From NCBI RefSeq assembly GCF_001553785.1, contig NZ_LOJP01000001.1:475334-539333 (forward strand): DNA of 64,000 nt, read 5' to 3'. The notes under the pieces were generated by a model that was given only the letters and a program-made list of their open reading frames with translations, had not been told where the DNA came from and searched no databases. The translations under genes and the position numbers were made by a program. The stretch comes from Actinoplanes sp. TFC3. GTDB taxonomy: Bacteria; Actinomycetota; Actinomycetes; Mycobacteriales; Micromonosporaceae. Below are positions 31,927 to 40,608 of this stretch, piece after piece (position 1 is the stretch's first letter; the number at the start of each line of letters is the position of its first letter).

Positions 31927-32931
31927 ATGACCCACATACTCGTCACCGGCGGTGCCGGCTTCATCGGCTCGCACGTCACCGCCGCGCTGCAGAGGGCCGG
32001 CCACCACGTCAAGGTGCTCGACATCGCCGAAGACCCGTGCTCCGACATCCGGGACCCCGCAACGGTTGACGCGGCGCTGGACGGCATCGACGTGGTGGTG
32101 CACCAGGCGGCGAAGGTGGGCATGGGCGTCGACCTCAGCGACCTGCCGGACTACGTGAGCCGCAACGACCTGGGCACCGCGGTGCTGCTCGCGGCGATGG
32201 CCCGCGCCGGGGTGTCCCGCCTGGTGCTGGCCAGTTCCATGGTGGTGTACGGCGAAGGTGCGTACGCCTGCCCCGCGCACGGCCCGGTCCGCTCGGCCGC
32301 ACGCACCGTCGCGGACCTGACTGCGGGCCGGTTCGAACCGCGGTGCCCCGGCTGCGGCTCGGCGGTGATGAGCGAGACGGTCAGCGAGGACGCCCCGCTC
32401 GACCCCCGCAGCGCCTACGCGGCGACCAAGGTGGCGCAGGAGCACCTGAGCGCGGTGTGGGCGCGGCAAACCGGCGGCAATGTGGTGGCGCTGCGCTACC
32501 ACAACGTGTACGGGCCTGGGATGCCGCGGGACACGCCGTACAGCGGAGTGGCGGCGATCTTCCGCTCGGCGCTGCAGGCCGGACGGGCGCCGCAGGTCTT
32601 CGAGGACGGGGGACAGCGCCGCGACTTCGTGCATGTGTCCGATGTGGCGCTGGCCAATGTGGCTGCGGTGCGGGCCAGTGGGTCGGGGGTGGGCGGGCTG
32701 CGGGCGTACAACATCGCCTCAGGTTCTCCGGCGACCGTGGGTGAGATGGCGACGGCCCTGGCCGCCGCCTCGGGAGGCCCGCAGCCGGTGACCACCGGCG
32801 AGTTCCGGCTCGGCGACGTGCGCCATGTGGTCGCCTGCCCGCAGCGGGCGGCCGGCGAACTCGGATTCACCGCCCGCATCGGCCTGGCCGAGGGCCTGGC
32901 CGGTTTCGTGCACGCGGCGCTGCGCGGATGA
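31927..32931 (+). CDS. NAD-dependent epimerase/dehydratase (extended SDR) with Cys insertion
   Basis: 334 residues. GGAGFIGSH is the NAD-binding motif; Ser104 (LASSMVVYG), Tyr164 and Lys168 (YAATK) are the catalytic residues; YHNVYGPGMP and DFVHVSDVA complete the nucleotide-sugar epimerase pattern. An unusual stretch between the catalytic Ser and Tyr carries CPAHGP (Cys115) and CPGCG (Cys140, Cys143), which may bind zinc. It likely makes a modified nucleotide sugar for the neighbouring glycosyltransferases. A TACGGT -10 box eight bases upstream of the ATG suggests a leaderless message. The next gene overlaps by four bases. Confidence 0.9.
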   Translation: MTHILVTGGAGFIGSHVTAALQRAGHHVKVLDIAEDPCSDIRDPATVDAALDGIDVVVHQAAKVGMGVDLSDLPDYVSRNDLGTAVLLAAMARAGVSRLVLASSMVVYGEGAYACPAHGPVRSAARTVADLTAGRFEPRCPGCGSAVMSETVSEDAPLDPRSAYAATKVAQEHLSAVWARQTGGNVVALRYHNVYGPGMPRDTPYSGVAAIFRSALQAGRAPQVFEDGGQRRDFVHVSDVALANVAAVRASGSGVGGLRAYNIASGSPATVGEMATALAAASGGPQPVTTGEFRLGDVRHVVACPQRAAGELGFTARIGLAEGLAGFVHAALRG

Positions 32932-34211
32932 CGCCCCGGCGGGCCGACCTCACGGCCGCCGGTGCCGCCCTCGCCCTGGTCGCGCTCGCGTCCGCGGTGG
33001 CCGCCGTGCTTCATCTGAGCGGGCGTTCCGTGCATGCCAGCGCGGCGCCGTTCACCGCGGTGTGGCGTCCGCACGCCGGGCCGGGCACGCCGCTCACGCT
33101 GATCGTTGCGGCTTCGGTCATCCGGTACGGTCCCCGGCTCGCTGCCACGCTGCCGTGGCGCCGGCTGCTGCTGAGCACCTACGGCGCCGCGTTCGCCTGG
33201 ATCGTGGCGCTGGCATTGGTCGACGGCTGGCAGCGCGGAGTGGCCGGCCGGCTCACCACCCGCCATGAATACCTGAGCCAGGTCGCCGGCGCGGGGCCGG
33301 TGCCCACCCTGCTGCGCGGCTTCGCGAACCGGATCGCTGACTTCCAACCGGATTCGTGGACCACGCACGTCGCCGGTCATCCCCCCGGTGCGTTCCTGGT
33401 CTTCGTCGGCCTCGACCGGATCGGGTTGCGCGGTGGGGCGTGGGCGGCGTGCGTGTGCATGGCGGTGGCGGCGCTGGCGGCTGTGGCCGTACCGGTGACT
33501 CTGCGGGCGTTGGGCAGCGAAAGCGACGCCCGCACCGCAGTGCCGTTCCTCGTGCTCTTTCCCGGCGCGGTGTGGCTGGGCGTGTCCGCCGACGGTCTGT
33601 TCACCGGCGTCGCCGCGACCGGCTTGGCGTTGCTCGCGCTCTGCGTGACCCGCCGGGCCGTCCTTGCGGGACTCGCCGCCGGCTTACTGCTGGGTTTCGC
33701 TGTCTACCTCTCGTACGGTCTCACGTTGCTCGGCGTGCTCGCGCTGGGGGTGCTGCTCGCTGCTCGGCGACTGCCGCCGTGGCCGGTGCTCGCCGGGGCC
33801 GGCATCGTGGTGCTGGCGTTCACGCTCGCCGGGTTCTGGTGGATCGAGGGGTATCAGCAGGTCACCGTGCGCTACTACCAGGGCATTGCGCGGCTGCGGC
33901 CGTACGGCTACTGGGTCTGGGCCAATCTGGCTCTCGTCGTGGTGAGCGCTGGTCCCGCGTCGGCAGTGATGCTGCGCCGCGCGGCGCTCAACCCCCGGCG
34001 CGGGCTGCTGGCGCTGGCCGCACTGACCGCCATCCTGCTCGCCGACCTGTCGGGCTTCAGCAAAGCCGAGGTCGAGCGCATCTGGCTGCCCTTCCTGGTG
34101 TGGCTGCTGGCCGGCGCGGCCCTGCTGGCGCCGGCCACCCGTCGCGGCTGGCTGATCGCTCAGGCCGCGGTGGCCATCCTGGTCAACCACCTGCTGCTGA
34201 CCACGTGGTGA
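32928..34211 (+). CDS. Multi-pass membrane protein, GT-C-like glycosyltransferase candidate
   Basis: 427 residues with about ten to eleven membrane segments. A long first extracytoplasmic loop contains PDSWTTHVAGHPPGAFL, and a later loop has FWWIEGYQQVTVRYYQGIARLRPYGY. This layout resembles polyprenyl-phosphate-sugar-dependent GT-C enzymes, although no clear DD/DE metal motif is seen. It overlaps the epimerase stop (ATGA). It could transfer the sugar activated by the cluster's enzymes to an external acceptor; that is inference. Confidence 0.75.
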   Translation: MTPRRADLTAAGAALALVALASAVAAVLHLSGRSVHASAAPFTAVWRPHAGPGTPLTLIVAASVIRYGPRLAATLPWRRLLLSTYGAAFAWIVALALVDGWQRGVAGRLTTRHEYLSQVAGAGPVPTLLRGFANRIADFQPDSWTTHVAGHPPGAFLVFVGLDRIGLRGGAWAACVCMAVAALAAVAVPVTLRALGSESDARTAVPFLVLFPGAVWLGVSADGLFTGVAATGLALLALCVTRRAVLAGLAAGLLLGFAVYLSYGLTLLGVLALGVLLAARRLPPWPVLAGAGIVVLAFTLAGFWWIEGYQQVTVRYYQGIARLRPYGYWVWANLALVVVSAGPASAVMLRRAALNPRRGLLALAALTAILLADLSGFSKAEVERIWLPFLVWLLAGAALLAPATRRGWLIAQAAVAILVNHLLLTTW

Positions 34212-34214
34212 GGA

Positions 34215-34234
34215 GCCGTAAGAATTCCGAAAGA
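34215..34234 (+). promoter_or_regulatory. GTAAG-type direct-repeat box before the response regulator
   Basis: GCCGTAAGAATTCCGAAAGA has GTAAG and GAAAG 11 bases apart, matching the box at 31857-31876. It lies 21 bases upstream of a TAGCCT -10 box (34256-34261), covering the -35 region, and suggests autoregulation. Confidence 0.6.
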
Positions 34235-34267
34235 TCTCCCGCGGCAGCCGCTGGGTAGCCTCGTGAC

Positions 34268-34951
34268 GTGCCCCATGTCCTCGTCGTCGACGACGATCCG
34301 ACCGTCAGTGACGTGGTCCGCCGCTACCTCGAACAGGACGGCTGCCGGGTCCGGCTCGTCGGCGACGGCCCCGGCGCGCTGACGGCTGCCGCGGCCGAAC
34401 GCCCCGACCTGGTGGTTCTGGACCTGATGATGCCAGGCCTCGACGGGCTGGAGGTGTGCCGCCGGCTGCGGCTGCTCGACTCCGGGCTGCCGGTGGTCAT
34501 GCTGACCGCCCTGGGGGAGGAGGCCGACCGGGTGCTCGGCCTGGAGGTCGGCGCGGATGACTATGTCACCAAACCGTTCTCCCCGCGCGAACTCGTGCTA
34601 CGCATCCGATCCGTGCTGCGCCGCGGCCCGGCACCGGTGAGCACGGCCGTGCTCACCGACGGCGAACTCAGGGCCGACACCGGCCGGCGCACCGCCCACC
34701 TCGCCGGGGCGCCGCTGACCCTGACGGTGCGCGAGTTCGACCTGCTCGCCTTTCTGATCCGTCACCCGGGACGCGCGTGGTCGCGCGCGGAGCTGCTCAG
34801 CCGGGTGTGGGGCTGGGAGTTCGGCGACCAGTCCACTGTCACGGTGCATGTCCGGCGGCTGCGCGAAAAAATCGAGGCCGACCCGGCGCAACCCGCGCGC
34901 ATCGTCACCGCCTGGGGTGTCGGCTACCGCTACGAGCCGGCGCAGCCATGA
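34268..34951 (+). CDS. OmpR-family response regulator
   Basis: 227 residues. The receiver domain has the acidic pair VVDDDP, phosphorylation site Asp52 (VVLDLMMPG), and Lys101 (VTKPFSP). The C-terminal winged helix has LTLTVREFDLLAFLIRHPGRAWSR and VHVRRLREKIE. GTG 34268 lies six bases after the -10 box, so the message is likely leaderless. It forms a coupled pair with the kinase (ATGA). Its probable targets are the two GTAAG boxes. Confidence 0.95.
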   Translation: MPHVLVVDDDPTVSDVVRRYLEQDGCRVRLVGDGPGALTAAAAERPDLVVLDLMMPGLDGLEVCRRLRLLDSGLPVVMLTALGEEADRVLGLEVGADDYVTKPFSPRELVLRIRSVLRRGPAPVSTAVLTDGELRADTGRRTAHLAGAPLTLTVREFDLLAFLIRHPGRAWSRAELLSRVWGWEFGDQSTVTVHVRRLREKIEADPAQPARIVTAWGVGYRYEPAQP

Positions 34952-35958
34952 CGGATCTTGTGCTCATCGGCATGTACGCCTTGCTGGCCGGCGCGGTTGT
35001 GGCCAGCGCCGGCGCCCTCGTCCTGCGGCTGCTGCACAAACACTCGATTGCCGTGCACGTCGGCGTCCTGCTCGTGGTGACCGTGGCCGCGGTGGCGGCC
35101 GGAGTCGCCACCGTGGCCCAGGCCATGTTCCTGTCCGCGCACGACCTGCAGGTCGTGCTGCTCACCGTCGCCGCGGCGGCAGCGGTCAGCCTCGTCGTCG
35201 GTGTCGCTTTCGGCCGCCGGCTCGCCGCCGCGGCCGTCTGGTCCGCCGAAGCCCGCGAGCGGGAACGCCGCCTGGAGGCCGGTCGCCGCGAACTCGTCGC
35301 CTGGGTCTCCCACGACCTGCGCACGCCGCTGGCCGGACTGCGCGCGATGGCCGAGGCGCTGCAGGACAGCGTGGTGACCGACGCCGCCACCGTCGCTGAT
35401 TACCACCGGCGCATCCGCGTCGAAACCGACCGGATGACCCACCTGGTGGACGACTTGTTCGAGCTTTCCCGGATCAACGCCGGCGCGCTGCGGCTGACCC
35501 TGTCGCGGGTGTCGCTCGCGGAGATCGTGTCCGACGCGCTGGCCGCCACGGCACCGCTGGCCGCTACCCGCCAGGTCCGGGTCATCGCCGCGCAGACCGG
35601 CTGGCCGACCGTGCTGGCCAGCGAACCCGAACTCGCCCGGGTGCTCACCAACCTGCTGGTGAACTCGGTACGCTACACCCCGCCGGACGGCAGCGTGCAC
35701 ATCGAAGGCGGGCACGACCACGGCGCCGCCTGGCTCGCAGTGTCCGACACCTGCGGCGGCATCCCCGAGGACGACCTGCCCCGCGTCTTCGACGTAGCGT
35801 TCCGCGGCGAACGCTCCCGGACCCCTGCCCCGGCCGGCACCGGCGGGGGCGGGCTCGGCCTGGCCATCGTCCGGGGCCTGGTGGAAGCCCACGGCGGCCG
35901 GGTGGGCGTGGGCAACACGGGCACCGGGTGCCGCTTCATCGTCCATCTCCCCGGCTAG
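34948..35958 (+). CDS. Sensor histidine kinase
   Basis: 336 residues with two membrane segments pairs (about 5-27 and 37-90) and almost no extracytoplasmic domain, so it probably senses a membrane or intracellular signal. The dimerisation domain has His122 ([11 protein letters not shown]); the ATPase domain has [18 protein letters not shown] and [22 protein letters not shown] overlaps the regulator stop. A longer open frame upstream lies inside the regulator gene and is not used. Confidence 0.94.
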   Translation: MTDLVLIGMYALLAGAVVASAGALVLRLLHKHSIAVHVGVLLVVTVAAVAAGVATVAQAMFLSAHDLQVVLLTVAAAAAVSLVVGVAFGRRLAAAAVWSAEARERERRLEAGRRELVAWVSHDLRTPLAGLRAMAEALQDSVVTDAATVADYHRRIRVETDRMTHLVDDLFELSRINAGALRLTLSRVSLAEIVSDALAATAPLAATRQVRVIAAQTGWPTVLASEPELARVLTNLLVNSVRYTPPDGSVHIEGGHDHGAAWLAVSDTCGGIPEDDLPRVFDVAFRGERSRTPAPAGTGGGGLGLAIVRGLVEAHGGRVGVGNTGTGCRFIVHLPG

Positions 35959-36030
35959 ATCCTGTTTCGCTGGGTTACCGGTCGCCGCGATTGAATTGTC
36001 CGTTTTCCGGGTTGCTTGCCCACTCTTGGT

Positions 36031-36888
36031 TCAGAACGCCATCTGGCGGCGCAAGAACGGCGGGATCAACGCCGGGTCGGTCATGACGGCTGCGTCAAGC
36101 GCATGGTGGCAGGAGCAGTCCGCGTCAACCTCAAGGCCGGCGATTGTCGCGGCGAGCACGGTGCGCGCGGTGGCCAGGTTGGCGCGCATGGTTTCGGCAA
36201 CAAGGCCGACGCTGACGGTCTCGGCCGTCTCGTGCCAGCAGTCGTAATCGGTCACCAGGGCGAGACCGGCGTAGCAGAGCTGGGCTTCGCGGGCCAGGGC
36301 GGCTTCGGGCATGGCTGTCATACCGATGATGTCCAGGCCCCAGGAGCGGTACAGCCTCGACTCCGCCCGGGTGGAGAACTGCGGTCCCTCGATGCAGCAG
36401 TAGGTGCCGCCATCCACGACGCCGGGGCTCGGGGAATCCGCTCCCGCCGGGTCCATGGCGCTCTTCACCAGGTCCTGGCGAAGGCTTTGGCAGAAGGGCT
36501 CGGCCATCGCCACATGCCCCACCACGCCGTCGCCGAAAAAGGTCGACGGCCGCACCCCCTTGGTACGGTCAACGATCTGATCCGGAACGACAAGCGTGCC
36601 GGGCGCCAGCCGCTGGGTGAGGCTGCCCACGGCGCTGATCGCCAGCACCCGGCGGACACCGAGTTCGCGCAGCGCAAAGATGTTGGCCCGGTACGGCACC
36701 TCGCCGGGAAGCAGACGATGCCCGAAGCCGTGCCGGGACAGAAAAACCACCTCGCGACCCGCCATCCGGCCGGTAAACAGGGGCCCACTGGGCGCACCGT
36801 ACGGCGTCGGCACGTCAACAGTCCGCGCGCCGATCATCGTGTCCAAGGTGTACAAACCGCTGCCGCCGATGATGCCGATGGACGTCAT
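36031..36888 (-). CDS. mtnP: S-methyl-5'-thioadenosine phosphorylase
   Basis: 285 residues of the trimeric MTAP/PNP class. IGIIGGSGLY, FLSRHGFGHRLLPGEVPYRANI (phosphate and ribose contacts), VGSLTQRLAPG, the methionine-specific IEGPQFSTRAESRLYR and GMTAMPEAALARE, and VTDYDCWH are all present. It splits methylthioadenosine into adenine and methylthioribose-1-phosphate for methionine salvage. A CCHH/CSCHH motif (DADCSCHHALDAA) near the C-terminus is characteristic of this group. The ATG has GGGAGG upstream. It is convergent with the kinase and has no operon partner. Confidence 0.93.
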   Translation of the reverse strand: MTSIGIIGGSGLYTLDTMIGARTVDVPTPYGAPSGPLFTGRMAGREVVFLSRHGFGHRLLPGEVPYRANIFALRELGVRRVLAISAVGSLTQRLAPGTLVVPDQIVDRTKGVRPSTFFGDGVVGHVAMAEPFCQSLRQDLVKSAMDPAGADSPSPGVVDGGTYCCIEGPQFSTRAESRLYRSWGLDIIGMTAMPEAALAREAQLCYAGLALVTDYDCWHETAETVSVGLVAETMRANLATARTVLAATIAGLEVDADCSCHHALDAAVMTDPALIPPFLRRQMAF

Positions 36889-37090
36889 GTCGCCTCCCGC
36901 CTGCCGCTGCTGGTGCGGTCACGCTATCCGCGGGCGTGGCTCCGGGCGGCGGCCGGCGGTCGGGCTTCCCTGGTTCGTAAGAACTCCAGACCGGCTCCGG
37001 CGCCATGTGACGTGGCGCAGGCGCAGCGTTCGTGCGGTGGTAGGACGGGCCAGGACGGCGAGGCCAGGCACGGGGCGGTGACTGAGGTGA

Positions 37091-37252
37091 TCACCGGCCA
37101 GGGCCGGCCGGCACCGAGATGAGCACGAGGGTGAACAGCCTCAGGAGATCGCCGGGCAGCGAATCGCCGGTGACGACCGCCACCACCGTGCAGCCGGGCT
37201 GAGACGGTCCGGTATACGGACAGTAAGGGTGAACCTGGATGTCGTCGCCCAC
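37091..37252 (-). CDS. Possible small protein or relic in a 423-base gap
   Basis: The gap between mtnP and the helicase region (36889-37311) has one coding-like stretch: from GTG 37252 the minus strand encodes about 53 residues (GDDIQVHPYCPYTGPSQPG, then CTVVAVVTGDSLPGDLLRL and a hydrophobic end) with strong third-position GC. There is no clear ribosome binding site and no recognisable family. The frame stays open upstream without a start, so it may be the tail of a lost gene. Otherwise this gap holds only the promoter of the next gene. Confidence 0.25.
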   Translation of the reverse strand: MGDDIQVHPYCPYTGPSQPGCTVVAVVTGDSLPGDLLRLFTLVLISVPAGPGR

Positions 37253-37298
37253 GTCACCCGGGCCGGGCTCGGGCGCAGGGGTCCGGAGGCGGGGGCTC

Positions 37299-37304
37299 TA
37301 CCCT
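37299..37304 (+). promoter_or_regulatory. -10 box of a leaderless gene
   Basis: TACCCT lies seven bases before the GTG at 37312, the spacing expected when transcription starts at the start codon. Confidence 0.5.
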
Positions 37305-37311
37305 TGACGGC

Positions 37312-37599
37312 GTGACTGACGTAGAGGACGCCGTTGAGATCGAGCCCGGCACTGAGCTGATCGAGCCCGGTCCCGAGCTGATCGCCACCCACTACCTGAC
37401 GAGCATCGACGACGTCGTGGAGCACCTGCGGGCCGCGAGCCAGCTGGGGCTCGGTGTGCGGGTGCGCAGCTATCTCGAGCAGGACGAGGACGGCGAGACG
37501 CTGGCCGAGCGCTGGGAGCTGGAACTGCTCACCACCTCGCCGGTGCATCAGGACGAGGAAGCCGGGCATGCAGACGATGCAGTGGCCCAGGCCGAGTGA
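37312..37599 (+). CDS. Small acidic protein, unknown
   Basis: 95 residues, strongly acidic (many Asp/Glu, repeats like ELIEPGPELI). A central helix-strand region (HYLTSIDDVVEHLRAASQLGLGVRVRSYLEQDEDGETLAERWELELL) may be a small fold. No family is recognised. It lies 22 bases before the DEAD-box helicase gene and probably shares its transcript; an accessory role is possible but unproven. Confidence 0.65.
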   Translation: MTDVEDAVEIEPGTELIEPGPELIATHYLTSIDDVVEHLRAASQLGLGVRVRSYLEQDEDGETLAERWELELLTTSPVHQDEEAGHADDAVAQAE

Positions 37600-37621
37600 C
37601 GAAGCGAACACGGAGCTGATG

Positions 37622-39325
37622 ATGACCGACTACCCCGACGAGGACGAGCCGGCGGGCTTCGCCGGTCTGGCTCTGCGACCGGAGCTGCTCGACGCCCTGT
37701 CCAACCTGGGGTACGAGGAGCCGACGCCGATCCAGCGCGAGTCCATCCCCCCGCTGCTGGAGGGTCATGACCTGCTCGGGCAGGCCGCGACCGGCACCGG
37801 CAAGACGGCCGCGTTCGCGCTGCCCCTGCTCAACTCGCTGACCCTGGGCACCGGCGACGCGGGCCCCGGCGCGCTCGTGCTGGTGCCCACGCGTGAACTG
37901 GCCGAGCAGGTGTCGCAAGCCGTGCACCGCTACGGCCGTGGTCTCGGCGTGCGGGTCCTGCCCGTGTACGGCGGGCAGCCCATCGGCCGGCCGTTGCACG
38001 CGCTCAAGCGCGGCGTCGATGTTGTCGTCGGCACCCCCGGGCGTGTCCTTGACCACCTCGGGCGCGGCACGATCGACTTGTCCGGGGTGCGCACCGTCGT
38101 GCTCGACGAGGCCGACGAGATGCTCGACATGGGCTTCGCCGAGGACATCGAGGCCATCCTCGACCAGACGCCCACCGAACGCCAGACCGTGCTGTTCTCG
38201 GCCACCATGCCGCCGCGCATCGACGCCATCGCCCGCCAGCACCTGCGCGAACCCGTGCGCATCCAGATGGGCCGGCCCGCGCTTCCGCCCGGCGAGCTGC
38301 CCAAGGTCCGCCAGAGCGTCTACTTCGTGGCGCGCACCCACAAGGCTGCCGCACTGGGCCGGGTGCTCGACGTCGAGGCTCCCACCGCGGCAATCGTTTT
38401 CTGCCGTACGAGGGAGGAGGTCGACGAACTCACCGAGGTGCTCAACGGCCGCGGTTACCGGGCCGAGGCCCTGCACGGCGGCCTGAGCCAGGACCAGCGT
38501 GACCGGGTCATGGGACGCCTGCGCTCGGGCACCACCGAGCTGCTGGTCGCCACCGACGTGGCCGCCCGTGGGCTGGACATCGAGCAGCTCACGCACGTGG
38601 TCAACTACAACGTGCCGTCGGCCCCCGAGGCCTACGTGCACCGCATCGGCCGGGTGGGCCGCGCCGGGCGCGAAGGCTCCGCGATCACCCTGGCCGAGCC
38701 GCGTGAGCAGCGCATGCTCACCGCCATTGAACGGCTCACCCGCCAGCCGATAGCGATCGAGAACGTTCCGTCGGTGTCCGACCTGCGCACGCGCCGGTTG
38801 GAGCTGACCCGCGCGTCGATCGAGGAGAAGGTCGCCGACGACGACCTCGACCGGTTCCGGGGCATCCTGGCCCGGCTCACCGAGGAACGCGACCTGGAAA
38901 CCGTGGCGCTGGCCGCGATCAAGATGTTGCACGAGGCTTCCGGCGGCGACGGTGACGACGTGGAGATCCCGTCGGTTGCCCGGGGAAATCGCGACAAGAA
39001 CCGCGACCAGGGCCGCCGCTGGGACGACTCGCGCAAGGACGATCACCGCGGTGGCCCGGTACGCGGGCGACCCGCCCGAGCCGGCTCGGCCCGGCTGTTC
39101 CTGGGCATCGGCAAGCGCAACGGCCTGCGCCCGCAGGACATGGTCGGCGCCATTGCCGGCGAGTCGGGTCTGTCCGCCCGCGACATCGGGGCCATCCAGA
39201 TCGCCGATCGCTACACCCTGGTCGAGGTTCCCGAACCGGCCGCCGACATGGTGATCGCTGCGCTGCGCCGCGCCACCATCCGGGGCCGCAAGGCCACTGT
39301 CCGCCGTGAACGTCCCATGCACTGA
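37622..39325 (+). CDS. DEAD-box ATP-dependent RNA helicase (DeaD/CsdA type)
   Basis: 567 residues. All helicase motifs are present: Q motif (GYEEPTPIQ), ATGTGKT, PTRELAEQ, VGTPGRV, VLDEADEMLDMGF, FSATMP, ATDVAARGLD and HRIGRVGRAGR. A helical linker and an Arg/Asp-rich stretch (about 455-500) lead to a C-terminal DbpA-like RNA-binding domain (LFLGIGKRNGLRPQDMVGAIAGE to the end). It unwinds structured RNA in ribosome assembly or cold response. ATG 37622 has GGAG six bases upstream; ATG 37619 is equally in frame. Confidence 0.95.
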   Translation: MTDYPDEDEPAGFAGLALRPELLDALSNLGYEEPTPIQRESIPPLLEGHDLLGQAATGTGKTAAFALPLLNSLTLGTGDAGPGALVLVPTRELAEQVSQAVHRYGRGLGVRVLPVYGGQPIGRPLHALKRGVDVVVGTPGRVLDHLGRGTIDLSGVRTVVLDEADEMLDMGFAEDIEAILDQTPTERQTVLFSATMPPRIDAIARQHLREPVRIQMGRPALPPGELPKVRQSVYFVARTHKAAALGRVLDVEAPTAAIVFCRTREEVDELTEVLNGRGYRAEALHGGLSQDQRDRVMGRLRSGTTELLVATDVAARGLDIEQLTHVVNYNVPSAPEAYVHRIGRVGRAGREGSAITLAEPREQRMLTAIERLTRQPIAIENVPSVSDLRTRRLELTRASIEEKVADDDLDRFRGILARLTEERDLETVALAAIKMLHEASGGDGDDVEIPSVARGNRDKNRDQGRRWDDSRKDDHRGGPVRGRPARAGSARLFLGIGKRNGLRPQDMVGAIAGESGLSARDIGAIQIADRYTLVEVPEPAADMVIAALRRATIRGRKATVRRERPMH

Positions 39326-39348
39326 CCGCCTGCACCGGAAAAGGAATC

Positions 39349-40545
39349 ATGGTCTTCGACGTTGCTCAGGTCCGAGCCGGTTACCCCGCGCTCGCGGAGG
39401 GATTCCTGCACTTCGACGGCGCAGGCGGCACCCAGCCGGCCGCCGCTGTCATCGCGGCGATCTCCGGCGCCATGCAGGCGGCCGTCTCGAACCGGGGCAA
39501 CCACTATGAGCCCGCCCGCCGGTCCGGCCAGATCGTCGCCGCCGCCCGGGACGCGGTGGCCGATCTGGTCGGCGGCGACCCTCGCGGGGTGGTGTTCGGG
39601 CCGAGCGCCACGGCCCTGACCTACCTCGTCGCCCGGACCCTGGCGCAGAGCTGGGGGCCCGGTGACGAGGTGGTCGTCTCCCGCCTGGACCACGATGCCA
39701 ACGTACGACCATGGGTGCAGGCAGCCGAGTCGGCCGGCGCAACCGTGCGGTGGGCCGGCGTCGACATCACCACCGGTGAGCTCCCGGCGGCCCAGTACGT
39801 GGACCTCGTCGGCCCGCGCACCAAGCTGGTCGCGGTGACCGCGGCCAGCAACGCCGTGGGAACCGTGCCCGCGGTCCGGGAGATCGCCGGCATCGCGCAC
39901 GCCGCAGGCGCGCTGACCTACGTCGACGGCGTGCACGCGACCGCCCACCGGCCGACCGACGTGCGCGAGCTGGGCGCGGACTTCTACGTGACCAGCGCCT
40001 ACAAATGGTCCGGCCCGCACTACGCCGCGGTGGTGGCCGGCCCGGCGCTCTGGGAGACGCTCGAACCGGTCAAGCTGGTGCCATCGCCGCGGCAGGTGCC
40101 CGAGCGTTTCGAATACGGCACCCTCAGCTTCGAACTTCTCGCCGGGCTCACCGCCGCCGTTGACCAGCTCGCCGGTCTGACCGGTCACGCCGGTTCCCGG
40201 CGCGAACGCCTGCTGACCAGCATGACCGCGGCGGCCGGGTACGAGAACGGCCTCGCGGAGCAGCTCCGCACCGGACTGGCCGCCATCGAATCCGTCACCG
40301 TGCTCGCGGCTGCGGCCGACCGCTGCCCGACGATCTCGTTCCGGGTTGCGGGGCAGGAGCCGGCCGAAACCGCTCGCGTCCTCGGTGAGCAGGGGATCTG
40401 CGTGTCCAACGGGGACTACTACGCGGTCGAGTTCTTCGCGGCGGCCGGGCTGCGGGAGACCGGCGGCGCGGTGCGGGCGAGCTTGTACCACTACAACACC
40501 GGGGAAGAGGTGGACCGGCTGCTCGAGGCGGTGGCGAAACTTTAG
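39349..40545 (+). CDS. Cysteine desulfurase-like class V aminotransferase
   Basis: 398 residues of the PLP-dependent fold type I, close to the cysteine-desulfurase-like group (TIGR01976). FDGAGGTQP, FGPSATALTYLVAR, SRLDHDANVRPW, VDGVHATAH and SAYKWSGPHYAAV (Schiff-base Lys) are visible. The desulfurase loop Cys is not obvious, so the activity may differ from sulfur transfer. It lies 23 bases after the helicase gene with a weak GGAA site and may be co-transcribed. Confidence 0.85.
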   Translation: MVFDVAQVRAGYPALAEGFLHFDGAGGTQPAAAVIAAISGAMQAAVSNRGNHYEPARRSGQIVAAARDAVADLVGGDPRGVVFGPSATALTYLVARTLAQSWGPGDEVVVSRLDHDANVRPWVQAAESAGATVRWAGVDITTGELPAAQYVDLVGPRTKLVAVTAASNAVGTVPAVREIAGIAHAAGALTYVDGVHATAHRPTDVRELGADFYVTSAYKWSGPHYAAVVAGPALWETLEPVKLVPSPRQVPERFEYGTLSFELLAGLTAAVDQLAGLTGHAGSRRERLLTSMTAAAGYENGLAEQLRTGLAAIESVTVLAAAADRCPTISFRVAGQEPAETARVLGEQGICVSNGDYYAVEFFAAAGLRETGGAVRASLYHYNTGEEVDRLLEAVAKL

Positions 40546-40608
40546 AGCGACGGCGAGACGCCCGGAGCCGAACAAGAACAAACCAGCCCGGCCCCCGGGG
40601 CGACAACC

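Noticed and set aside
37529..39322. A 597-residue frame opposite the helicase
   Set aside because: It is an antisense shadow; the plus strand has all DEAD-box motifs.
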